7,475 nucleotides of DNA from Gammaproteobacteria bacterium (GCA_026713405.1 JAPOON010000022.1:1-7475); one strand, 5' to 3'. Numbered from the stretch's first letter, positions 1 to 6,140 are shown. The notes: a model not told the origin generated them from the letters alone. Numbers and translations: made by a program.

Positions 1-406
1 GGCGGTTTTCCGAAGCAACCAGCAGCACGTCGCGAGCGCCGCCCTGCACCGAAGAGCAGGCCTGTGACAACGCACCGAGGGCGGCACGCTGTGACGACGT
101 CACGTCCAGGGTGCGGATTTCGCCTTCCAGCGACAGCGCCGTGGCGATGATTCCGGCCTGCTGCCGGTCGACGAACGGGCCCGTCGTACTCGCAAACATC
201 AGTGCTTCCGGCCCGCCGTTGGCAACCAGGCCCCGCGCCGCTTCCACGCCCATGGTGATGGCGTCTTCGTCCCAGCCGCAGATCGACCGTTCGCCCCGCC
301 CTTTGCGCGCATACGATGGGTCGTACCAGGCGTGGGCCGCGGCAACGGCACTTCTTTGCAGGCGAAGCCTTGGGATGTACGCGCTGTATCCAGTGATTCC
401 GACCAT
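1..406 (-). CDS. HMG-CoA synthase-like thiolase-fold protein (N-terminal part, runs off left edge)
   Basis: The first 135 codons of a thiolase-superfamily protein read MVGITGYSAYIPRLRL, the opening typical of the bacterial/archaeal HMG-CoA synthase family (condensation of acetyl-CoA with an acyl-CoA, cytoplasmic). The WDEDAITMGVEAAR stretch (residues 45-58) matches the conserved DED region of that family. The start at 406 is supported by GAGGAA (416-421 on the plus strand as ttcctc), nine bases upstream. An oddity: the segment aligned with the nucleophilic Cys reads DVTSSQRAALGAL (101-113), putting Gln106 where the catalytic Cys is expected; Cys117 lies too far along. Many bacterial relatives fused to or paired with OB-fold proteins also lack the Cys, so a true HMG-CoA synthase activity is doubtful. 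It could act as a degenerate thiolase-like partner in acyl-CoA metabolism. The C-terminal two thirds is outside the window. Confidence 0.85.
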   Translation of the reverse strand, partial: MVGITGYSAYIPRLRLQRSAVAAAHAWYDPSYARKGRGERSICGWDEDAITMGVEAARGLVANGGPEALMFASTTGPFVDRQQAGIIATALSLEGEIRTLDVTSSQRAALGALSQACSSVQGGARDVLLVASENR

Positions 407-494
407 ATCTAACAGTTCCTCGCAGAGACCCGGCGGACGAAAGCGCTAACGGGGCGATACCCCACCCCAACCGGAAAACAGTGACCGGGAGGGA

Positions 495-510
495 ATTTGA
501 CTCATTTGAC
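495..510. repeat. Two direct repeats ATTTGAC, 9-base period
   Basis: ATTTGAC occurs at 495-501 and again at 504-510, separated by two bases. It lies about 90-105 bases upstream of the HMG-CoA-synthase-like start and directly beside the inverted repeat at 511-533. A nine-base period is close to one helical turn, so the copies face nearly the same side of the DNA, as expected for an activator or repressor site. No regulator can be named. Confidence 0.5.
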
Positions 511-533
511 ACCTTTGCCCGCGAATCAAAGGT
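511..533. promoter_or_regulatory. Perfect inverted repeat ACCTTTG-N9-CAAAGGT, candidate operator
   Basis: ACCTTTG (511-517) and CAAAGGT (527-533) are exact reverse complements with nine bases between them. The element lies in the gap between the effector-like gene ending at 669 and the HMG-CoA-synthase-like gene starting at 406, about 105-127 bases upstream of that start. A 7-9-7 dyad fits a dimeric repressor or activator site (for example TetR-type), which often control acyl-CoA genes. It is not followed by a T-run on either strand, which argues against a terminator. The link to the downstream gene is inferred from position only. Confidence 0.45.
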
Positions 534-668
534 TCAGATTATGCAGCTAAGTTCCGGCTGATGCTCGGCCCGAGTCGAAGACGTTCAATTCCGGAAGCAA
601 AACCAAGGCGGCAGAGTGTCGCCACAACCGAGGGATCGTGCCGCCAGCCGTACCTGTTCACGAATAAA

Positions 669-2726
669 CTACTGCGGCGCAAAGTCCCTGCGCGCCTGCC
701 GCCATGCCTCAGAATTCTGCTCCAGCGGCGGAAGATGTCCGGTCAGGCTGACGGTGGCCGTTGCCAGGAACTTCACTTCCCCATCCAGCCGCCGGGTGAA
801 GAAACTGCCCTCCCGGCAACTCAGGACCGGGGTCTCACCCATCCAATAGCCCAGCAGAACAAGTCGCGGCAACACCTGTTCGTAGACGGCGGCGCCGCTC
901 GGCCAGTCGTTGCGTTCCGCCCAGATCCGTTTCAGTTGCCGTGCCGCTTCGTCGAGCAACCGAGCGTTTCGTTCGAGGTGTTCCCGCTCGGTCTGCAGGT
1001 CGGAAATCTGGGCCAGCAATGCCGCCGACCGGGGATGATCCGTACCAAGTTCGCTGCAGGTCCGAACGTATCGCGAATCGAGTGCGGCGATGTCGGGCAA
1101 CAACTCGCGCGCTCGGGAACGCATCGCTTCCATTCTCAACCCCGCCGCGCCACCCGGCGCTGACGTTGCAGGAGGGCCGAGCAGCTTACTCACTTCCCGG
1201 CGGGGCCGGCCGACGACCCGGCGCTGCTCCCCGTCCACCCACACGGCATTCTGTCGAACCACGACGTTGGCCTGGACCAGGCGCTGGGCACCGTCGACGC
1301 TACAAACCTGCAACGCAACCGGAGACGACCGTGCCAGTCGGTCGAATTCAGCAATTTGACTGCCCCACGCACTGAGGTCCTCTCCGTCCATTAGCGATAG
1401 ACAATGCAGATTCAGATCGACCGTCTCCCCGTTCAGCGCGCGCCGGAACTTCTCCGAATCGGCAACCAGGGCTGCGGCAGCCGTTTCCAGGGCCATGCGT
1501 CTGCGGGACTCCTGGGCAATGATCCAGGCGCAGCCTGTCGCAACCCTTTCGTACCTGCGAACGGCGTCGCAGTGATCCTGAATGCGCTGCGCGCGGGTCT
1601 CGCCGGCCCGTTCGGCGCCACTCTCGCCGACGCCAAAGGTATCGATCAAAGCTCTCAAGTCGTCTTCATCAAGCGTCTGCAGGCACTGACCGTTGAGTTC
1701 CCCGGCGTGGAACAATGCGTGGCGCAGGCCGGAGAACAACTTCTCCCCGTTGGCGCCGACAAGGGTGGTCAACGCCAGTTCGCGCACGTGTGAGTACCGC
1801 GCCGTATCCTGGCGACCGGCCCCGTGCTCCGCCGGATAACCTTGCGCAAGGTAGGCGCCCAGTGCGGTACCCTCCACCACGCGGCTATGGACCACGACAG
1901 GCCACGGGCGCCCGACAGGCAGCCTCGTTTCCAGGCGCCTGGCCGTGTCGTCCCACCGCATGTCGTTCGACAACAGGTGCCTGTTGGCATCGGCTACGCG
2001 CTCGTGCAACTCCTGAAGCGCAATTCCAACGGGGGAATCCAGCGCGCCCTCCCGCGCAAGTTGGCCGAGCAGTGCGCGCAGCCAGGCCCTTGCTTCGGAT
2101 GACTGACGCTTGTTTGACGAGACAAGAGTTGCAAGTTCGCGCCAATCCGGCTCTGTCAGTATTTCCGTGCGGGACCGGTTGAGCAGTTCGTCCGCCCGCT
2201 CCACATGCCACTCCAGATCGGCAACCCGCTCCATCGCATCGTCCAGAGCGGCCCTTTTGTCCGGTGGAACGTCCGGTCGATCCCGCAGTTCGCAGAGCGT
2301 CCTGTCCACTTCCGGCCGCCCGGCGTTCTGCTCAGGGGTGAGCCAGGGGAGCAAGCGGACTCGGGCGACAGTTCGTCTCGCGCCGCTTTCTGCCGGGATT
2401 GCAGGTACAACCGGGGCCGCAACCAAACTCTCCGGCAACAGCGCGCGCAACGGCGTATCGCGGGGCGTCTCAACGCTCGCCTCCGGCCGCCGCAATGCCG
2501 ACCTGATTGCCCTCGCCAGTCTCGCTCCGAGAGAGCGCCCGGCGTCGGCGACGGACTCGCTGTCCGCGCGCCGGCGCCCTCGCGGGAAGAGACTCCGCCG
2601 GCTTTCCGCCTGTTCCGTTACCTGCCGACGTGCAAGTGCGCCCTGCCGCGACCGAGGCGCGGCCGACGCCTCTTCCCCGTGGTGACCGGTTACCGCCGCT
2701 TGCGCCGCGCTCGTATTCACACTCAT
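669..2726 (-). CDS. SopB/IpgD-family effector-like protein with broken phosphatase loop (copy A)
   Basis: 685 residues. No Sec signal or membrane segment is visible; the first ~25 residues are rich in Ser, Ala, Thr and Gln, as in type III secretion signals. SopB/IpgD are injected phosphoinositide phosphatases. Blocks shared with SopB, in order: SNDMRWDDTARRL (253-265), LTTLV then LFSGLRHALF (319-339), FRRALNGETVDLNL (427-440), and AARQLKRIW...LPRLVLLG...C (594-637). SopB has CKSGKDRT here; this copy has CREGSFFT: Cys637, Gly640, Asp648 and Glu650 stay, but the Cx5R Arg is Phe643. The FNVGVNE-type motif is not recognisable near 485-515, and only 48 residues follow the Cys against roughly 100 in SopB. 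It has a longer N-terminus than SopB and helical insertions near 345-410 and 530-590. The start at 2726 matches the paralog and has GGAG six bases upstream; an in-frame start at 2801 is unlikely. A catalytically dead scaffold or PI-binding effector is my inference. Confidence 0.8.
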   Translation of the reverse strand: MSVNTSAAQAAVTGHHGEEASAAPRSRQGALARRQVTEQAESRRSLFPRGRRRADSESVADAGRSLGARLARAIRSALRRPEASVETPRDTPLRALLPESLVAAPVVPAIPAESGARRTVARVRLLPWLTPEQNAGRPEVDRTLCELRDRPDVPPDKRAALDDAMERVADLEWHVERADELLNRSRTEILTEPDWRELATLVSSNKRQSSEARAWLRALLGQLAREGALDSPVGIALQELHERVADANRHLLSNDMRWDDTARRLETRLPVGRPWPVVVHSRVVEGTALGAYLAQGYPAEHGAGRQDTARYSHVRELALTTLVGANGEKLFSGLRHALFHAGELNGQCLQTLDEDDLRALIDTFGVGESGAERAGETRAQRIQDHCDAVRRYERVATGCAWIIAQESRRRMALETAAAALVADSEKFRRALNGETVDLNLHCLSLMDGEDLSAWGSQIAEFDRLARSSPVALQVCSVDGAQRLVQANVVVRQNAVWVDGEQRRVVGRPRREVSKLLGPPATSAPGGAAGLRMEAMRSRARELLPDIAALDSRYVRTCSELGTDHPRSAALLAQISDLQTEREHLERNARLLDEAARQLKRIWAERNDWPSGAAVYEQVLPRLVLLGYWMGETPVLSCREGSFFTRRLDGEVKFLATATVSLTGHLPPLEQNSEAWRQARRDFAPQ

Positions 2727-2786
2727 GCTCTGCTCCGGCTTCGCGCCTTCGAAATCTTCCGCGTCAAACGCGCGTGTGCTGCCCGG
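2727..2786 (-). promoter_or_regulatory. Conserved leader of copy A (shared with copy B)
   Basis: The bases before the copy A start resemble those before copy B: GCAGCAC, CGCGCG, a GAAAT block on the plus strand (2751-2755) and an A/G-rich ribosome site (GGAG, 2733-2736) occur in the same order with one- or two-base indels. The conservation suggests a shared 5' untranslated or promoter-proximal control segment. I could not find a clear -10/-35 pair, nor a PIP box or hrp-type box, so the regulator is unknown. Confidence 0.45.
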
Positions 2787-2919
2787 CCAGCTAGCCCGCA
2801 CATTGCGCCAAGCCGCTCATCGAATTTACGGATTCTTTTGGTTTTTGCTTGACTGCATTCACGAGATATCGGCACCCGCCGGCTTGTGGAACGCACAAAG
2901 GTACGGCGCGTCGCCAGGC

Positions 2920-4977
2920 CTAATTCGCCGTAAAGTCCCTGCGCGCCTGCCGCCATGCCTCCGAATTCTGCTCCAGCTGCGGAAGATGTCCGTTCAGGCT
3001 CTCTGTGGCCGCGGCCAGGAACTTCACTTCCCCATCCAGCTGTCTGGCCAAGCTACTGCCGGCTCGACAACTCATTACAGGGGTATCACCCATCCAGTGG
3101 CCCAGCAGGACAAGCCGGGGCAGCACCTGTTCGCGGGCGGCGGCGCCGCTCGGCCAGTCATTGCGTTCCGCCCAAATCTGTTTCAGTTGCCGTGCCGCAT
3201 CGTCGAGCGACCGTGCATTTCGTTCGAAGCGTTCCTGCTCGGTCTGAAGAACGGAACGTCGGGCCAGCAGCGCCTCGGAGCTGGGATGCTCGCTACCAAG
3301 TTCATTGCAGGATCGATCGTACTGCGAGTCAAGTGCGGCGATCTCCTGCGTCAATTCGTGTGCACGGGAGTGCATGTCTTCCAATTTCGACCCGGCTGCG
3401 CCACCCGGCGCTTCCTCGGTTACAGGGCCGAGCAGCCGCTCGGTTTCCTTGCGGAGCCCGTCGATGGTCCCGCGGTGCTCCCCGCTCACCGTCACGGCAG
3501 TCTGTCGAACCTGTACGATGACCCGAGCCGAGCGCGGGGCGCCATCAAGGCCGCGGACGTTCAAACTGACCGGAGAACGCCTTGCCATCGCGCGGAATTC
3601 AGCAGATTGCCGGTGCCAGTCGCCGATGTCCTTTCCGTCCAACAGTGATACACAATGCAGATTCAGATCTACCGTCTCTCCGTCCAGCGCGCGCTGGAAC
3701 TTGTCCGGGTCGGCAACCAGGGCCGCGGCAGCGGTTTCCAATGCCATCTCTCCGCGGGACATGTCTGCGACCAGCCTCGCGGCCTTTGCCGCAATTTGGT
3801 CGTTTCCGTGAACGTTGTCGCAGTGTTCCTGAGCGAGCTGCGTCCGGGTCTGGCCGGTCGCTTCGACATCGCTGTCAATGACGAGGAAGGTGTCCATGAA
3901 AGGCCTCAGGTCGTCGTCTGCAAGCGACTGCAGGAACGGACCGGTGAGTTCCTCGTGTTGAAACAGTGCATGGCGCAGCCCGGAAAACAGCGCCTTCCCG
4001 TCTTTGTCGACCAAGGTGGTCAAAGCCAGTTCGGGTATGTGAACGTAGCTCGCCGCACTCTGGCGACCGACCTCGCGTGCCGCCGGATATCCTTGCGCAA
4101 GGTGGGCGCCGAGTGCCGCACCCTCCACCACGCGGTCATGGACCACGACAGGCAACCCGCGCCCGACGGGCAGCGTCGTCTGCAGGCACCTGACAGTGTC
4201 GTTCCATCGCATGTCGTTTGACCTCAGGTGCCTCCCGGCTTCCGCCACACGCTCATGCAACTCCTGAAGCCCGCGTCCTGCGGGCGAGCCCAGTTCGCCC
4301 TCCCGCTCCAGTTCGCCGAGCAGTTCGCGCAACCGGGCCTTTGCTTCGGTTGACTGTTGTACGATCGACGAGACAATGGTTTCGAGTTCGCGCCAATCGG
4401 ACTCTTGCAGAATTTCCCCGCGGGATCGATTGAGCAGTTCGTCCGCCCGCGCCAAACGCCCCTCCAGATCTGTGACCAGATCGATTGCAGCTTGCAGATC
4501 GGCCCTCCTGTCCGCCGGGATGTCCTGTCGTTCCCGCAGTTCGGCGAGCGCCCTGTCCGCCTCCAGCCGATCGGCGTTTTGCTCCGAGGTGAGCCAGGGG
4601 AGCGATCTGACTGAGGCGACGTTTCGTCCCGCGCCACTGTCTGCCAGGTTTTCGGGGTCATCCGGGACCGCAACCGAACCTTCCGGCGCCGATACGGGCA
4701 ACGGCGTGTCGCCCGGCGTCGCGATGCTCCCCTCCGGCCACGGCATTACCGACCTGATTACCTGCACCAGTCTCTCTCCGATGCTACGCCCTGCGCCGGC
4801 GACGGCTTCGCCACGTGCGCGCAGGCTCTCGTATAACGAAAAGCTCCGCTGGCTTTCCGGCTGTTCCGTTACCTGCCGACCGGCAAATGTGCCCTGCTGT
4901 GCCTGAGGCGCAGCGGACGCCTGTTCCCCGTGATGTCCCGTTACAGCCGCTTGCGCCGCGCTTGTATCCACACCCAT
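2920..4977 (-). CDS. SopB/IpgD-family effector-like protein with broken phosphatase loop (copy B)
   Basis: 685 residues, aligning with copy A end to end without a gap. Same architecture: Ser/Ala/Gln-rich N-terminus (MGVDTSAAQAAVTGHH), a variable Pro-rich linker (about 80-115), a helical region (about 135-250), then the SopB-like body with SNDMRWNDT (253-261), LFSGLRHALF (330-339), FQRALDGETVDLNL (427-440) and IWAERNDWPSG (601-611). The phosphatase loop reads CRAGSSLARQLDGE from Cys637: Gly640, Asp648 and Glu650 are kept, while the SopB Lys, Asp and Arg positions are Ser641, Ser642 and Leu643; the Thr after the Arg is Ala. Cx5R chemistry should therefore be absent. The start at 4977 has AGGA eight bases upstream and no in-frame alternative start before a stop. 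It lies upstream of copy A with a 193-base gap, so each may have its own leader. Family membership is strong; secretion, host target and loss of activity are inferred. Confidence 0.8.
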   Translation of the reverse strand: MGVDTSAAQAAVTGHHGEQASAAPQAQQGTFAGRQVTEQPESQRSFSLYESLRARGEAVAGAGRSIGERLVQVIRSVMPWPEGSIATPGDTPLPVSAPEGSVAVPDDPENLADSGAGRNVASVRSLPWLTSEQNADRLEADRALAELRERQDIPADRRADLQAAIDLVTDLEGRLARADELLNRSRGEILQESDWRELETIVSSIVQQSTEAKARLRELLGELEREGELGSPAGRGLQELHERVAEAGRHLRSNDMRWNDTVRCLQTTLPVGRGLPVVVHDRVVEGAALGAHLAQGYPAAREVGRQSAASYVHIPELALTTLVDKDGKALFSGLRHALFQHEELTGPFLQSLADDDLRPFMDTFLVIDSDVEATGQTRTQLAQEHCDNVHGNDQIAAKAARLVADMSRGEMALETAAAALVADPDKFQRALDGETVDLNLHCVSLLDGKDIGDWHRQSAEFRAMARRSPVSLNVRGLDGAPRSARVIVQVRQTAVTVSGEHRGTIDGLRKETERLLGPVTEEAPGGAAGSKLEDMHSRAHELTQEIAALDSQYDRSCNELGSEHPSSEALLARRSVLQTEQERFERNARSLDDAARQLKQIWAERNDWPSGAAAREQVLPRLVLLGHWMGDTPVMSCRAGSSLARQLDGEVKFLAAATESLNGHLPQLEQNSEAWRQARRDFTAN

Positions 4978-5036
4978 ATTCTTTATCCTGATTCATGCCC
5001 TTGAAATTCCCCGTTTGACGCGCGAGTGCTGCGCGG
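4978..5036 (-). promoter_or_regulatory. Conserved leader of copy B (shared with copy A)
   Basis: About 60 bases before the copy B start align with the leader of copy A (GTGCTGC at 5026-5032, CGCGCG and GAAAT on the plus strand). It contains the ribosome site AGGA at 4986-4989. The match ends near 5036, just short of the dyad at 5046-5072, which copy A lacks. No sigma-70 pair can be called with confidence. Confidence 0.45.
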
Positions 5037-5045
5037 CGCGGACTT

Positions 5046-5072
5046 GACGGGCCTATCGCCGGGATAGGCGTC
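5046..5072. repeat. Inverted repeat GAC-GG-GCCTATC-N5-GATAGGC-GTC
   Basis: GCCTATC (5051-5057) and GATAGGC (5063-5069) are perfect complements around a five-base loop. GAC (5046-5048) and GTC (5070-5072) extend the stem past a two-base bulge to ten pairs. It lies about 70-95 bases upstream of the copy B start. No T-run follows on either strand, so a factor-independent terminator is unlikely; an operator or an RNA leader structure is possible. It is unique to copy B. Confidence 0.55.
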
Positions 5073-5102
5073 ACGCGTCCGAACACCGGGGTCCGATTTA
5101 CG

Positions 5103-5124
5103 CCCCTGTCGCAAGTTGCGGGGG
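5103..5124. repeat. GC-rich inverted repeat just after the quinoprotein remnant
   Basis: CGCAA (5110-5114) and TTGCG (5116-5120) pair around one base, and CCCC (5103-5106) and GGGG (5121-5124) flank them with a three-base bulge. It begins only a few bases past the stop codon at 5128-5130 of the quinoprotein-like remnant. The position fits the relic of a terminator for that lost gene, but there is no T-run and the one-base loop is sterically poor, so the function is uncertain. Confidence 0.35.
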
Positions 5125-5127
5125 ACG

Positions 5128-5352
5128 CTACTGCAGACTTTGACCCAGGAACGGGTTGACAGTTCCTTGCGGGAAAGATCCGAAAGTGCCGGGCTGCCCG
5201 GCCAGCTTGAAGGCGACAAGCACGGCCTCGGTTCCGGCGCCCGTCGCAATGACGATGAACTGCCCCCCGGACCGGGTGCGATACGTCACCCAAGCCCCTG
5301 CCAAGGACTTGGATGCGGTCTTTGGCACAAGACCCGCGGCTTGTCCTCGGGC
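5128..5352 (-). pseudogene. C-terminal remnant of a PQQ-dependent quinoprotein dehydrogenase
   Basis: The minus-strand frame directly after the MaoC-like stop reads without interruption to a TAG at 5128. It contains GAWVTYRTRSGGQF followed by IVIATGAG and LVAFKLAG. This is the pattern of the last propeller strands of PQQ dehydrogenases, where a P/A-x-T-Y...G-Q-F-V-V-I-A...LVAFxL signature closes the protein. Only about 35-40 residues are recognisable; the enzyme's other several hundred residues, including PQQ and metal ligands, are absent, and the preceding sequence belongs to another gene in the same frame. A GTG at 5328 could start a 66-residue product, but no ribosome site is evident. I read it as a truncated gene end left by a rearrangement. 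A small expressed protein cannot be excluded. Confidence 0.5.
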
Positions 5353-6126
5353 TCAGGTCCGCGCCGCAATCCTGAAGATGGCGGTGTGCCGTATTTCCAT
5401 CTTGACGCGGCCCGCGACCAGGTAGGCGACGTAGAGATCGATGAACTCGTGCCCCTTGCGGCGCCATTTCTCCACCGGCACGGCGCGCACCTCGATCTCC
5501 TCGCCGTGGCGCACGGGTTCGCGAAACACCATTTTCGACCCGACGTGCAGCCACGCCGGCAGCCGGAACCGGTTGGAGAGTGCCCGGTTGGCCGTGGAGA
5601 GGAGCGCGTGGGGATGCAGCAGGTCGCCGCGCCAGATGGGCAGGTCGTCATCCACTTGGGAGGCGTACAGCTCGTGTTCGCTGCGATCGGGCTTCCAGAC
5701 GAAGGCGGGGAACGGTTCGCCGACGCGAACAAGGTCAAACGCGATCTCCGGTTTCCCGTCGACGGGTTCTCCGCCGGGAAGGCCCGCCATCGGGTCCAGG
5801 GGAGGCCGCGCGGCCCGGCAACGCATCTCGGCGATCAGCGCCCCGCGCGCCATGCAGCGAACCAGGTGCCCGCCCTCCTCCTCGGTATGCTCCACGGCCA
5901 GCGTGTCGCCGTCGTAGGCAGGCTTGATGAGCCGTATCTCCGCTTCACGGCCCTCCAGAAACGCCGCGCCGAGGGATTCGACAAGCGGGCGCGTCATGTG
6001 GCCGAACACGACAACGCCGGGCACGAGCGCCGCAGCGAAGCCGAAGGTGCGAGCGGTGCCGTCGCTGTGCATCCGGTTCTCGGATTGCTCCGCGTAATTG
6101 CGGGCCGTTGCGAGATGGGTGTTCAT
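5353..6126 (-). CDS. MaoC-like double hot-dog acyl dehydratase family protein
   Basis: 257 residues, a length that fits two hot-dog domains. The N-terminal half has SENRMHSD (15-22), then FGFAAALVPGVVVFGHMTR (28-46), resembling the hydratase-2 segment of MaoC proteins, followed by IKPAYDGDTL (67-76). The second half (about 165-250) has HPHALLSTANRAL and FREPVRHGEEIEVRAVPVE, a second hot-dog pattern. MaoC enzymes hydrate enoyl-CoA using a D-x-N-x-x-H motif; here Asn17 and His20 are present but Ser15 sits at the Asp position, so hydratase activity is uncertain and a thioester-binding or thioesterase-like role is possible. The gene follows the phosphotransferase by 14 bases, which suggests co-transcription. 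The start at 6126 is the first ATG of the frame; no strong ribosome site is seen, which fits translational coupling. Substrate unknown. Confidence 0.75.
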   Translation of the reverse strand: MNTHLATARNYAEQSENRMHSDGTARTFGFAAALVPGVVVFGHMTRPLVESLGAAFLEGREAEIRLIKPAYDGDTLAVEHTEEEGGHLVRCMARGALIAEMRCRAARPPLDPMAGLPGGEPVDGKPEIAFDLVRVGEPFPAFVWKPDRSEHELYASQVDDDLPIWRGDLLHPHALLSTANRALSNRFRLPAWLHVGSKMVFREPVRHGEEIEVRAVPVEKWRRKGHEFIDLYVAYLVAGRVKMEIRHTAIFRIAART

Positions 6127-6140
6127 GAGCGACGCGCCGC

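Larger units (their letters stand above)
669..5036 (-). repeat. Diverged tandem duplication, unit about 2.1 kb, 2251-base offset
   Basis: Two units, 669-2786 and 2920-5036, each comprise a 685-codon gene plus about 60 bases of leader. Stop codons are 2251 bases apart and so are starts, because the coding parts align with no indel. Hand-counted protein identity is about 63%. Some DNA remains nearly identical, such as a 30-base exact match at 681-710 and 2932-2961 near the C-terminal ends. Similarity stops abruptly at the stop codon on one side and about 60 bases upstream of the start on the other. The 133-base stretch between the units (2787-2919) is unrelated to the corresponding flanks and holds no gene; it has an A/T-rich patch near 2820-2860. 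Confidence 0.9.

Noticed and set aside
593..623. Possible terminator after copy A (GGCG...CGCC with TTGGTTTTG)
   Set aside because: The stem is only four pairs and the T-run is interrupted, so it is too weak to call.
2727..2801. 25-codon upstream extension of copy A
   Set aside because: The paralog starts at the equivalent of 2726, a good ribosome site precedes 2726, and the extension aligns with the non-coding leader of copy B.
2787..2919. Promoter for copy A in the A/T-rich patch between the two copies
   Set aside because: No -10/-35 pair with sensible spacing was found, and no PIP or hrp-type box was seen.
2725..3648. 307-codon open frame on the plus strand
   Set aside because: It is antisense to copy B and shows no recognisable domain, while the opposite strand has clear paralogy and family blocks.
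407..5352. Mobile element or integration island ends around the effector pair
   Set aside because: I found no transposase, integrase, tRNA, or matching terminal repeats at the two edges.
4784..5554. 256-codon minus-strand frame overlapping copy B and the MaoC-like gene
   Set aside because: It is out of frame with both well-supported genes and has low-complexity Arg/Gly/Ala composition.
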